Origin: Coleophoma eucalyptorum
Lineage: Eukaryota > Ascomycota > Leotiomycetes > Helotiales > Dermateaceae
Assembly (NCBI GenBank): GCA_026120035.1
Contig: JALRME010000008.1
Coordinates: 868,001 to 932,000 of the forward strand
Length of the DNA stretch: 64,000 nucleotides
Direction: 5' to 3'
Both the position numbers and the translations under genes were made by a program. Below, in pieces: positions 1-11,216 of the stretch. Within the stretch, counting starts at the first letter, position 1, and every line of letters starts with the position of its first letter. The notes below the pieces were generated by a model. The model did not search any database. It was not told where the DNA came from and saw only the letters and a list, made by a program, of their open reading frames with translations.

Positions 1-1809
1 TGTGCGATTCCCAATCAAAGTCCGCCAGAAAGCATCTTCGCGTGATTCACCTGTGTGGTTTGGATCTGGGGTATGGAGGTTGGCGCAGTCCGAGAGCTTG
101 GAGTACCATATACGAGAAGCTTTATTGGGGCTGTAGAAGATATCCGCCTCGTTCGCAACTGAGAGGAAGGAGTAGAGCGTGGGTAGAACATGTGTGATTC
201 GATCGAAATACACGCCTTGGACCGTAATGGCTGGAGCTGGTTTAGTATTGTGGAGTTGGATCTGGGGTAAGGTTTGAGCAGAGGCGGAGTGATCAACGTG
301 GTCATTAATATTAGACAGATGGAAATTTTCTGGGCCGCAATTCCAATCAGGAACCCAAGAGGGAAGTTTGTTGAAAGTTCTGGAGTGACCAATACCAGCC
401 TCTGGCAACGCAACAATCAGGTATCGATGCGAGAGAAGATACCTAGCCAAGTCAACGTATACCTCCTCACAGGGCTTTTTGTAGTCTGGTAGAAGAGATT
501 CATCTATTTCATGGCTGACCATGCCGTATAGGGCGAAGACTTTATCCCGAGGATCCGTAGCTTCGTATCTCAAGCACTTCAGGACGATATCCTCCAACAA
601 AATTGGCTTCTCAAGAATATGGTTCATACGAAGATCTAGCATGTGGCGGGATGTCTCAATTGAGCGAGGTGTTGGCGACCCTCTGCCCATTGAGTCTGAA
701 GGGAATACTCCAATCATCTCTGGGTCGGTGAAGATGCCCATAGTAAACATTAGGGTATCAAACGACAAGTATTGCCCTCCATACACTACTTGCACCGGAA
801 CTGGCATTATGACCTCCTGGAGAACCCATACGCGACTGAACCACGGATGATCGAACATCTTTGCAACAGCCTTTAAATGAGACCGGTACTCGCTTTTATC
901 AAGCTTCTCGCGGAGTGGAGCCATGGAAGTTTGCATGGAATCCTTGATTATAGCTTCTATCTCCTTCCTCATATCCGAAATGAGGCTGACTGCTAGTTTA
1001 GCATCTTCGGCATGCCCCAACCAAACAATGACTCTGCTGGCGCGCTTATAAACTTGCTGCATTTGTCGCACCTGCTCAGTCTTTTCCGCGAGATCCATTT
1101 GGTTGATACAGATGGCGTCAATCCATATCCAGCGCGTGGTGAAGAAAGACTGCAGTCCATGCAGCAGCTCATATGCGTTGGTTGTCACCTTTATGAGGCT
1201 GCCATTAATTATGACCTGTTGGCGCTTCTGCTTCGGATCCCCCCAAGTGTAGGAGATAGCTTCGTACACAGGAGTTTCGCTTCGCTTGAAATGCACCAAC
1301 TCGCAGTTCAATGCCATTAATGGCCATGGTCTCGACACTTTCAATAGTCTGATTCCATCTGGACCCCCCAATGGCAGATAGTTGTAAACAGGTCGTGGCG
1401 TTCGGTAAGCGGTAAGGGTATTCCAGAGCTGGTTGCGAAGAGCATTACAAGTTCGCAAGAGACTCGCTGTTGGTATTAGAGACCTTAGCGCCCAGACTTT
1501 AGATATAACGAGGCTCATGTAGAACAAGGGCCTCTCATTGTATCGATAGGTCCAGTTCCACGTCCGTTTTAAGCAGTCCCAGACTTTGACCATTATGGAC
1601 GGTCGTGCAATGCAGCCACCCCATGCGATGGTGAGGATAAGCTTAATCAGCTCGGTTGACGTTTTGTCAAACAGCCGAGATGATGATATCGCCATGGTAG
1701 CTGCATAATAAGCTCCTGATACTGTGATATATCGGAGCATGAGATTTTTAATATCTGTGGTATGGCGCTCCACGGCTACCTCGCGATCGGCGCCGTGGTT
1801 CTCATCCAT
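1..1809 (-). CDS. HET-domain heterokaryon-incompatibility protein (3' end off window)
   Basis: An open minus-strand frame begins at an ATG at 1809 (an in-frame stop lies at 1831-1833) and stays open to base 1, so the C-terminus is outside the window. At least 603 codons are present. After roughly 180 residues containing a weakly hydrophobic N-terminal stretch, the HET domain signature appears (YEAISYTWGDP near residue 180), followed by RWIWIDAICINQ (about residue 226), the VIVWLG strand and the distal RDKVFALYG motif (about residue 425). The tail contains DAFWRTLI, also common in HET proteins. HET domains trigger programmed cell death during non-self fusion; which partner this one senses cannot be seen. 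No intron is needed. The alternative of a pseudogene is unlikely because 1.8 kb is uninterrupted. Confidence 0.9.
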   Translation of the reverse strand, partial: MDENHGADREVAVERHTTDIKNLMLRYITVSGAYYAATMAISSSRLFDKTSTELIKLILTIAWGGCIARPSIMVKVWDCLKRTWNWTYRYNERPLFYMSLVISKVWALRSLIPTASLLRTCNALRNQLWNTLTAYRTPRPVYNYLPLGGPDGIRLLKVSRPWPLMALNCELVHFKRSETPVYEAISYTWGDPKQKRQQVIINGSLIKVTTNAYELLHGLQSFFTTRWIWIDAICINQMDLAEKTEQVRQMQQVYKRASRVIVWLGHAEDAKLAVSLISDMRKEIEAIIKDSMQTSMAPLREKLDKSEYRSHLKAVAKMFDHPWFSRVWVLQEVIMPVPVQVVYGGQYLSFDTLMFTMGIFTDPEMIGVFPSDSMGRGSPTPRSIETSRHMLDLRMNHILEKPILLEDIVLKCLRYEATDPRDKVFALYGMVSHEIDESLLPDYKKPCEEVYVDLARYLLSHRYLIVALPEAGIGHSRTFNKLPSWVPDWNCGPENFHLSNINDHVDHSASAQTLPQIQLHNTKPAPAITVQGVYFDRITHVLPTLYSFLSVANEADIFYSPNKASRIWYSKLSDCANLHTPDPNHTGESREDAFWRTLIGNRT

Positions 1810-2475
1810 ACTCGCAACGTCAGCAAGCCTTTAATGATGAAGTCGGCCAAAATATCCAATGAACAAAGACATATGGCTTTGAGGATCGGCATTTGGATAC
1901 TTATACATCTAGCTGTCTGCATTATGGTGGAGGCTGTGCTTTAACGAGTCAGCCGCACGCCTGGTGCTAGCAGATGCGATGAAAATTAGTCTTCTGCGTT
2001 ATGAAAAATGAAAAAACACATACATTCTACTGTTTATATACCGACACTATGAATGCACAAACAAAGACATATCTTACGATACAGTGGAAAAGTGTGATTC
2101 CAACATGATTTTGAAATCACCAAAGTCTTAGATGCCGCTCATGGATGTGAGGAATTGGAGTACAGTCATGTGACATCAGTCACATGCCGTGGTCCTCCTC
2201 CACAAGTCGCTCAGGCCTGTGTTCTTATGATATGTCCTTTACTCTCTTTCATTTTTCCTGTCTCAAACTGGTTATCAGACACTGTGCCAAGGGGGAAATA
2301 TATTAGAATAGTCTATAAGGAAACCATCTACTTAAGCTCTTCTTATCTCTTTAGTTATTCTTCTTATAATACATAAGGTGTGTAATGACATACTGGACAT
2401 ACTGCCAAGACACAGTTAGAAGCCCTCACCCCCACGTGGTCTTCGTTAATATTTATCAGAGAGTACGCTTAGTAC
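1810..2475. other. Intergenic region between HET gene and Clr5 gene
   Basis: This AT-rich stretch contains the HET gene's upstream region and the 3' flank of the Clr5-domain gene. Short ORFs here have no recognisable protein features. I see no RNA gene or repeat. Confidence 0.5.
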
Positions 2476-4288
2476 CTATACAGAACCGACAGGGATATCC
2501 TGAACGTATTTTTCCAAACGGTGATACACATCTCGTCCTACTTCTTGCGCCTTTCCATATTCGCCGGCTGCGATGAGCGCATCTTCTAGCAGCCACATCT
2601 CCCGCGCAATCTGCGGCACTATCTCGCCATAGGCATACTCGCTTAGAGCCACGATAGTACGAAGCCGGTCAACAGTGTATGAGGATGTCTCGAATCCGTC
2701 GCTACCAGGTTCGGTGTTTAGGTCTAATAAGACCCTGATCGCACACGCGACAGTTCCCGCATACATGCGTGACATATTACTAGCTGTACTCGAAGGTTCC
2801 CTAACAATAGGCGATCCGTCAAGTATCTTGGACGTTACCAGGGCTGCCAGAATGCGAAACAATGTGTTGGTGTCCCCATTAAAACCAACTCCCTTGCTAA
2901 GGATTAAGTCCCCATGCTCCCGAAGCGCCGCGATGCTGCTCGCGCGGAGCATCTCGTAATCCTGTGGCGGTGAGGCATCCATCCGCGGACAAAGCAGGTG
3001 TTGGAGCATCTTATGCTGCGCTACAGGGTTACGCATAAGGAATCCGTCAACTAGGTAGGCCTGCGCGGCGGCACTGGAGTTCTCCCGCACCTTGATGTAA
3101 CTAAGCCACTGGATCGCAACGTTGGTGATGGCTGCCGGGAGCGCGATTGAGCATGACTCCCAAGAAATACGGCAGTAGAGCTGAATCAGCCCAGGATTAA
3201 AATGGTTGAAGACGATCTTCGCGTTGAAGATCCATGCTTGCTCTAACAGATAGGGAAGGGCGCAAGAGAGAGGCCAGGGGTCAACGGTGGTCATTGTCTT
3301 GTCACTGCCGGGCGAGGATGAGCATGACGGTGAATGGCGGCTGGGCGTAGACGCTGTACGGGTTAGATCCGTAACCAGTCCCCGCAAGCTACGTAGCATG
3401 ATACAGAGCGGATGGGTTTTCGGCATCCTGACTTTCGTCAATGAAGTAAGATGAGCCAGCAACAACCAGAAGAGCTGCGTATGACCGGATATTATCATAT
3501 TGTGCATCATCTCGAGTAGATTCCAGATCAGGGCAGGTCCCTCCGGTGTCAGTAAGTCCTCCTCAATCAGTAAGAACGCCTTCCGGGCCATCCTGCCGGC
3601 TAATTTTCCATGGCCTCGGTCTAGTAGCTCAATCACTAGCTTGAATGCGAAGTTTATCTCGGTGGCTTTGATGGACTGTAAGTGATCCAAGGGAGGTTGT
3701 CGCTGCTGAGACGGTAGGAAGCTATCGTCAGACTGAAAGAACTCGAAGAATGCGAAGCTCCATGTCCGCACACTGGTTAGGAACATGAGCCTCAGACCGT
3801 CATGGAGACCGAGCTCTGGAATTCCTGGTATCGAGTCTAGCGCTTTGAGTGGGCTGGGCTTTCGGCGTCTCCCCTTTGTCCTTAGAGTCTTCCCAGCTAC
3901 AGCTCCGGCCGAGCGTTTGGAGTACTTCTGGAATCCCCATTTGGCGAAACGTTTCTTATACATCTGCTCCCTACATGCATGAACACCGTAAAAGGTCAGT
4001 CATTCCTGTAAGCACTGCTTTATGTGGCCAAGACTTCCAAAGGACTTGAGGGACTGAGCGAAAAGGGGATTCGTCTTACGTCGCCTTGAAGCCATGCTCC
4101 CTTTCCATGTGCTGTATGACATACCGCAGCTTCTGACGCTCACGGACATAAAGTCGCTCAATCTCGGGGAACATGGCCGCCCACTCTGAGTCGCTGTACA
4201 TCAGCGCGGGCTGTGGCCCTGGCGTGATGGGCGTGACTGATGCTCTCAGCCGGGGGACTAACATTGGGAGAGTCATGGTGGTGGGCAT
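2476..4288 (-). CDS. Clr5-domain protein, probable nuclear regulator
   Basis: Two exons: 4288-4080 and 3970-2476, joined across a 109-nt intron (donor gtaaga, acceptor tag), giving 567 aa. The join restores the N-terminal Clr5 domain: a W...F.EIERLYVRERQKL helix, the HGFKATEQMYKKR stretch, then FAKWGFQKY. Only the spliced frame gives this sequence, which supports the intron. Clr5 domains (named after fission yeast Clr5) are found on fungal putative regulators, often with long variable C-termini; here the remaining ~480 residues are helical, with no catalytic motif, and a basic patch near the domain (KGRRRKPSPLK). The start is the first ATG in frame; the codon just upstream is TTG. It is divergent from the MFS exporter gene starting at 4987, so regulation of that pump is a reasonable guess only. 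Confidence 0.85.
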
Positions 4289-4986
4289 CAAAGAGCATCA
4301 TGAGGCAGCCGCATCATCGAAGATATCCTCGAATCTTTTGACCCGTGTCAGATGGAATGATAAGGAGGTCAACACGGTGGTCAAGCACTTCTGACGAGAA
4401 TCAAGGAGCCGAAGCTGGAGTAAGCAGTTATAAGAAGAGTGGGGCCCAGTTATATCCGCTAAGAGCAGAGGAGCCAATGAAAAGGCCAAAACAAGTTCCG
4501 TGCAGCACTAGCGCCGATCCCGACGGGGGTGGACGAGGATGCGGTAAGAAAAGAAAATGTAACAAGAAATGAGAATGTAATGAGAGAGCAAGATACAGGG
4601 ACACCAGAATACTACGAGGGATAACTGCACGAATTTGGTCTTCCGTTGGACAAATAATTGTACCGCTGGCCGAAGAATGGTGCTGAGGAAAGGCCGGCCT
4701 GGTATTTATACCCGATCATCTCCATGCTTGTGATGACTCTCAAGGACGATTTAAAGTTGCTTACTCGCCCTCTTCGGTGCTCCTTCTACCATCATCGTCT
4801 CACTTTTTGACATCTGATCTAGTTTGTGTTCCCGTTGTCCTGCCTCTGCCCATACCGGTTTGAGGACGGTTGCTATCCTTTCTAGTTGTTCTCCAAGACG
4901 GTTTTCCTCGCCTAATCATTGAATAACTCCTATCGACTCCTAAGAATTACACTTCGCCATTATCATTCTCCGCCTTAGATATAAAA
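4289..4986. promoter_or_regulatory. Divergent promoter region, Clr5 gene / MFS exporter
   Basis: About 0.7 kb separates the two start codons. The MFS-proximal 250 bases are pyrimidine-rich, as is common before fungal start sites. No specific operator is recognised. Confidence 0.5.
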
Positions 4987-6771
4987 ATGACGGCTGAAGA
5001 GACCGATTCGCCCAAGTCTTCGACCTTGAGCATCGCCAATGTGAAGAATGTTGGCAACATTGACAGCGCACCCCTGGAGAAGCCGATTCAGGACATGACG
5101 GACGACCAGTATCCGCATGGCTTGAAACTAGTACTCCTCTCTAGTGCGTCTATCGTCAGTGTCTTTCTGATTGCATTGGATCAGGTGAGCATTCTACCCA
5201 CTATCGCCAACACGGAAAGCATACCTCTAACTACAAGGGCGTCTAGACCATCGTTGGCACAGCCATTCCAAAGATCACGGACGAGTTCCACGGCCTCAAT
5301 GACGTGTCTTGGTATGCTGCGGCCTACTTCATGACTTTTGGCGCTACCCAAACCTCTGCCGGCAAGATTTACAAGTACTACGACATCAAATGGAGCTTTC
5401 TGGCATCCATGTTCATCTTCGAGCTTGGCAGTTTGATCTGTGCCGTTGCACCCAGTTCCAAGGCTTTGGTCGTTGGACGGGCCATTGCTGGGTTGGGTGG
5501 TGCCGGCCTGTCGGTGGGTGGGGCTAGTATTGTCTCGTTCACTGTCCCGCCAGTAAAGCGACCGATGATGATGGGCGTCATTGGAATGGCTTATTGCATT
5601 GCAGCCGTCCTTGGACCGCTCCTCGGTGGTGTATTTACTGAGCGTGTCAGTTGGCGATGGTGTTTTTATATTAACCTGCCCGTTGGTGGGATTGCGGCGG
5701 TAGCTGTCTTCTTCTTTTTTCACCTTCCGGCGGCGGGGGCGCCTCCTAAGCTCGCTTGGACGAAGAAGCTGTTACATTGGGATCCAGTTGGTATTGCTCT
5801 AGTCATGGGTTGCATCACCAGCTTTATCCTCGCACTTCAGTATGGAGGAAACACCCATCCCTGGAACAGCAGCGTAGTCATCGGTCTCATTATTGGCTCT
5901 GCACTCCTCGCTGCTGCCCTGGTGGGATGGGAGATCTGGTTAGGAGATTATGCTATGATGTTGCCGAGACTCTACAAGCAGCGCTCCCTCTCGATCACAG
6001 CCGCTTATCAGTTCTTCTTCATGGGGAGCTATCTTGTTCTCCTATACTATCTTCCGATTTATTTCCAGAGTATTCTCGGCGCAAGTCCTATCAAATCCGG
6101 CGTTAACAACCTACCTCTCGTGCTCGCAGCGACAATCTTCGCCCTCGTTGGCGGAGTTGTGGTTATGAAAACGGGTCGCCCTCAACAGGTTATGTTCGTT
6201 GGCTCAATGTTGGCCACTGTTGCCATTGGCCTGCTCTACACTCTCGATATTGGCACCTCGACGGCGAAGTGGGTTGGCTATCAATTCTTCGTCGGAGTTT
6301 CTATGGCCTTTGCCATAATGCATGGCTTGACTATTGCTCAAGCTAACGTGGGTCCTGAAGACCTCGCCGCTGTCACTGCCAACCTTTTATGTACGTGCCC
6401 ATCTTTTCTTACCTCTCGGTACTGTTCAGAGAAGCTAACAGACATGTTGTACAGTTTTCCAGACAATTGGAGGCGCATTCAGCACTTCAGCCGGACAGGC
6501 AGCCTTCGTCAACAGACTGCTGGCCACTCTGCCTAAGACGGCCCCAGGAGTTAATCCTGGTCTGGTGCTTCTGACTGGCGCCTCAGAGCTGCATAATGTC
6601 TTCTCGCCAGAAGTGCTTCCTGGAGTCCTTGAGGCGTACATGGTCGGTCTCAAGGCCGCCTTTGCAGTTGCAGTTGCCTTCTCTGGTATCGCGTTCTTGT
6701 GCTCCTTAGCTATTCCCATGAAGAAGCTTCCCAGTCATGTATCAGGTGAAGCTTCCATGGCAATGGGTTAG
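4987..6771 (+). CDS. MFS drug:H+ antiporter-like exporter (14 TM, DHA2 type)
   Basis: Three exons: 4987-5184, 5247-6390, 6455-6771; 552 aa. Introns (62 and 64 nt) have gtgagc/tag and gtacgt/cag borders. A hydrophilic N-terminus of about 45 residues precedes TM1, which carries LDQTIVGTAIP (motif D1-like). Later come AGLGGAGLSVGG, VLGPLLGGVF (motif C, typical of antiporters) and SWRWCFYINLPVGG, a hallmark of fungal toxin/drug pumps. Length and hydrophobic segments fit the 14-TM DHA2 group. Family members export toxins, azoles or secondary metabolites across the plasma membrane. No biosynthetic backbone gene is adjacent, so the substrate is unknown; self-protection or general efflux are both possible. 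Confidence 0.9.
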
Positions 6772-7530
6772 TTCATGTCCACGGTGCTAGATAAATCACA
6801 AATCGAGTATCGTGCATCCTGTCTATTCTCCGCAATATGTCCCCATAGAACATCACAATGGCAACTTGGGAATGGTGTGATTCTTATGGAGTGTGCCTGT
6901 AGGAGCGTATCAATTAGTCTCTAGAATCCCTTCTTAGTCCTAAGGTTATATTTTATAAACATTCAAACAACGTGATACAAAATAAAACATAATCGAAAAT
7001 TCACTATTGTATAAGTGCAATATGGGGTTTGTCTACCTAATCTGTAACCAACGATGACGATACTGCTCATTGAACAACTGATGAGGGCATTTCCATGTTA
7101 TGCAGTGTAATAGGTAACATGTGATTTCTCTATTTCCTTGTTAGACCCAGACTCATTTTGAATCATTGACACCTCCCACATCTTAAATAAGAAGTATAGA
7201 TTCTTCATTTCATCTACACCGCTCTCCTAAACATGCCTCGACTAATTACGCGACTCCTATCTACATGATATATTTTACAATCCTGATTGTAAACCCATCT
7301 CAAGCTATAAATATATGTATCCTACAATGTAACCCACAATTACAAATCATCTATTTTAAACTTCTTACCTAAACTAGAAAATGGTAATCAGCTTTACATT
7401 AATAAGTTATGAATATTTCTAATCATAACCTTAAAGACTTACTAAGAAGATAGAAGCAGATAGAATCTAGTAATTGACTATATAAAACAGACTATAACTA
7501 TGGTGGTGGGTAGGGAGGTCGGTAGTATTA
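6772..7530. other. AT-rich intergenic region
   Basis: Low-GC sequence between the 3' ends of the exporter and the NLR gene. It contains no open frame of interest and no recognisable repeat. It lies just where further ankyrin repeats of the NLR would be expected, but no ankyrin-like sequence remains in it. Confidence 0.5.
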
Positions 7531-10442
7531 CTATGATTGTTTGGCCCCCCTCGCGAGCAGCAGCTCGACCGTCCGCTCGCTGCCGAACCCAGCCGCCGCC
7601 GCCTGCAGCGCCGTGCCATACTGTCCGCCCTGGGCGTTGATAGTAATAGAAAGATCAGGCCAGCCGACTTGGACGAGTTCGTGGCACTCATGAAGTGACA
7701 AAGCATAAAGTAATTTAGCGCCTTCATAACTATCCTTTCCCTCCTCCTCCTGGAAAGCGGTATTTAAATTTCTTAATGCTTCAAAGTTATTGTGCTGTGA
7801 GAACTCCTTTAGAAGCTTTACTTGTGTTATTTTGCCTCTTTGTGCCTGCTCTGCATGATAGAATATATGCGTTGAAGCGTAATTCAAGAATGGGTAGCCA
7901 CGTGCTTTTTCTGTAATCTGAGACCCTTCTTTTATTGCAAGAGCTTTTACCTCGTCCATTCTAATATAAGCCATGCAGCATGCTACTAGTCGATCATGAC
8001 TAGCACCAACTGGTTGGACATCGAGGGTATGGTCCAGCGATTGGAGTCTCCCGTTGCGTAGCAAAAAGTCGGCAACGGATTGATGGATGAATTGGATAGT
8101 CTCCTCGTCACCTTGGCGTATTTCGATGAGGCCCTTTGAAGTGCTGTTAATAAAGCGATGGATCACTTCTTTGGTTTCTTTCTCAGGAAGCCAAGGCCCT
8201 AGTCCATCCGGTTCTGTTCCTACTAATACAGCGAAATACAATTCTTTAGGTTTGAGTAAGCGCTCTGCAAACAGCACCCACTGTAATATAAGCACGGTTC
8301 GGTGCATGTTCGTCGAGTCTTTTTGTAAAATATCCTTGAACAAATCTTCAAGGTTCTTTGGTACTTCTCGAAGTTTCCGTCGCATACTTCTAATATCTCC
8401 GTCATCGTATGCTGCATTTAGAAATTCGATAACAAGCACAACCCACATAAATACTCCTTGCGCTTTCTCCAGAAGTTCCGTTTCAATCTCTTCATCATCT
8501 ATCTTTAATCTGTCTCTAGCATATACGATGATGTCCTCGTTATGCTTTTCTTTCTTGTCCACTTCTAGGTCCAGGTTTCGGTCCATGCTGATAGTTGGGT
8601 AATAGCGGCTAGAGAGGCAGATATTAAGCTTGTTTCTAGCCTCGAGAGCCTGTTTGCTTAATGACTCAAGGAACTGCACAACTGCTTTTACGTCTGGTAG
8701 GTTACACTCATCTAAGGCGTCCACTAGAAGTAAGAACGATTTAGACTTCGGCTTTCTAAATTCAGTTATTAGAAAGTCTTTGAGCTCCTCTGTCTTCCAT
8801 TCCCATTCCCCTCTATATTTTGTCCGCTTTTCGAGAAATAGCTGAATAAGGCTTTGGCGAATAACAATATCTTGGTTTGCCAGATAGTATACAATCGAGC
8901 GCAGCATGCCAAGAGGGGACTTTTCGAGAACTGAACCCCGCGCGTGATAAAAGTAGGGTGCAATAACCCAATCTGCCAACTCATTCCTAGCATGTAATAA
9001 CCCATGTTTCATCAGTGTTGATTTTCCAGTCCCGGCTTTACCTTTAATCCAAAGTACACCATTATAGGTTTCAATATCATCCCGTGATAGCCACTTTCGG
9101 GATTGCGTTGTCTCAAATACCCAGTTACATGTCCCTTCATGGGCTGGCTTTATGTCGATAAAACGACTTTCCATGTCGGGGAAGGTGAGCGATTGGAGAC
9201 AATCTGCTACTTCTTAGTCTAGTTTCTCAGCCTTATGGAGAAATGGAGAACTAGCCTGTTTTGATCTTTTCAGAGTAGAATGGGTGGTTGTTTTTTAAGC
9301 TTTTGCTAATACATTGGGTTATTGCTCTGAGGACCTCCTTGTAGTCTGGATCCCCCCTGGTTTTGAATTTGTTCAGAGTCTTGTGGTTTCGCTGTAAAGG
9401 AAAATTGTAATCTGTAAGTTCTGAAGTGGCGGAGTTCCTATCCACAACCTACAATGCTATGAGCATCTCTTTTCCTCGTATATCTGAAAGCACATACCAG
9501 CCATTCTAGCTTAAAATATCCAAAACAAAAACTGAAAATAGTGGTCTTTAGTTCCTCGTAGAAGTTCCAGAGCTCTATAGGACCACGCTCTTTATCGCCG
9601 GACCGTCCTTTGATGATTTTCGAGAAACTATCATGTAAGTTCCAATTTCCTAGGGACTGTGGACTCAGTGACTCTAGGAGCCCTCCTTCTGACCCTACAA
9701 AGGTCAGGAATTTCGCTATAGTCTGAGCGAAACTCGCCAAGGCTGATCCTCTGTGAGGAGTTCCAAAGAAAATAATCCCATCAGTATTAGGGCACACGAC
9801 TGCCTCATTGTTGTTACTATCCGCTACCAGCGCCGCTTTGACAACAAGCCCCCCATGGCTATGGGCTACAAAGATGATCCTTCGATTTATCGATCTCTCA
9901 CTTCGGCGCATGGTTTCAATAGCACCAAGAAGACGCTGACCTAGGCTATGGACGTCAGCTACGGGTGCATTCATCATCCATCTCGAGTCATAGCCGTATA
10001 AGTAGAGGCGGACAGAGTCGCGATTCTCAGACTCCAGGTCTTGCGGAAGAAATTCAGACACCCAGTTGACATCATCACGACTATCCCCTGCGGTGCTATC
10101 GTCTGGATACAACGTTAGGTTATTTGCGCGTTGGGTTGTCCAGGCCGAGCTTTGATGAGACCCGAGGCCATGAACGAATATTATGCTATCGCATGAAATA
10201 GAATATCAGCGTTACTGAGGGCAAAAGGTGGATATGTGAGGGGTAACGAACTCAACACCATCACCTGGGTTTCCTACGGTACTGTCTGGTACTTTCTTTA
10301 AGCCGCCAATTGGAATATCTCTTTCTTTCTGTTTGGCTGGTTTGAACTGATGCCAAAGAACAATAACGGCTATTAGAGTAGCGCCTGAAGCCAGGAATCC
10401 GTGTTTACTATCACGTATAGATGCTATACGACAGTACTCCAT
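7531..10442 (-). CDS. NLR-like protein: esterase-like domain, NACHT NTPase, ankyrin stub
   Basis: Four exons: 10442-10252, 10185-9498, 9448-9313, 9203-7531; 895 aa. Exon 1 carries a hydrophobic segment (residues ~16-32). Exons 1-2 join to give VDIIFVHGLG and then the VAHSHGG nucleophile elbow (Ser ~173), i.e. an alpha/beta-hydrolase (DUF676/PGAP1-like) domain. Exon 4 has a NACHT P-loop GKAGTGKS (about 393-400) and Walker B LLLVDALDE. The C-terminus holds one partial ankyrin unit (YGTALQAA..ELLLARGA) and then stops. Fungal NLRs of this build are candidate non-self recognition receptors. The intron 1 donor is gttcgt, chosen because only it restores the phase and the HGLG motif. The exon 4 acceptor could instead be 3 nt upstream. 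Confidence 0.85.
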
Positions 10443-11216
10443 GCTGATAGCTGTATTTGGCGTGTGGGATACCGATCAAGCCATGTAGTGTCATCGAAGA
10501 GCGATTGCAATAAAAACGGTCTCCTGGTCTCGAGATGACGTCGGGCCGAGACTAGCCTTGTGCAATGCAACATAAAGTGGCTGGGCAAATGGGGTTGTGA
10601 GCATAGGAAGCCACTCTGTACTTAGCTCTTGGTCAAGACTTATTTTTGAACGCGACCAACAGTAAATGGCAGTTTAAAAGAGGCCTTAGCTATTATTCTG
10701 AGATATGAAGTTGAGAGTGCGGGAGCCATATCAACCTCATGCTGCGTGTGCGGCTGACACGCAGAAACGCGGCTGGCGGCAAGATTCGAGACCGGCGCAT
10801 GTAATTCTGGGCGCCACCAATTCTGGTAACCAATGGTATCCAGCGTATTCGGTGTATTTGTGGCTTGCAGATTGGCATCAACCTATCATTAAGCTGGGAG
10901 ATCCCTTTGAATTGTCTTCACTTCCTCACACACGTGACTAAACCTAGTCCCCCTTCACAGTTTCGAAGACAAGAAACAATTAATTGAAGTGGAGTACGAA
11001 GCTCTCAACTACTGGTACTATCTATCATCTTGTATCCGCTTGCATTACCAAACTCATGTTGTTGCCTACTGCATGCGGTTAGCTTGAAATCGAATCTTTA
11101 GACCACCGCTATAGCTTATAAAGGATTTTGCGCGAGAGGGGATTTAATACTCTTTAAAATTCTAAGACTGGGTCAGGATCTTTCTCCATTATAAAACACT
11201 GTGAATTTCCCTAACA
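10443..11216. other. Intergenic region upstream of the NLR gene
   Basis: Contains the probable NLR promoter and short plus-strand frames (for example 10705-10941) with no family-like sequence. No RNA gene seen. Confidence 0.4.

Noticed and set aside
15..416. 133-codon minus-strand frame at the left edge
   Set aside because: It is a shadow of the HET gene, whose true frame is open to base 1 and carries the domain motifs.
5181..5723. 180-codon minus-strand frame opposite the MFS exporter
   Set aside because: It is antisense to clearly coding exporter sequence and has no protein-like features.
10705..10941. 78-codon plus-strand frame upstream of the NLR
   Set aside because: No family resemblance, no splice partner, and a composition like noncoding DNA.
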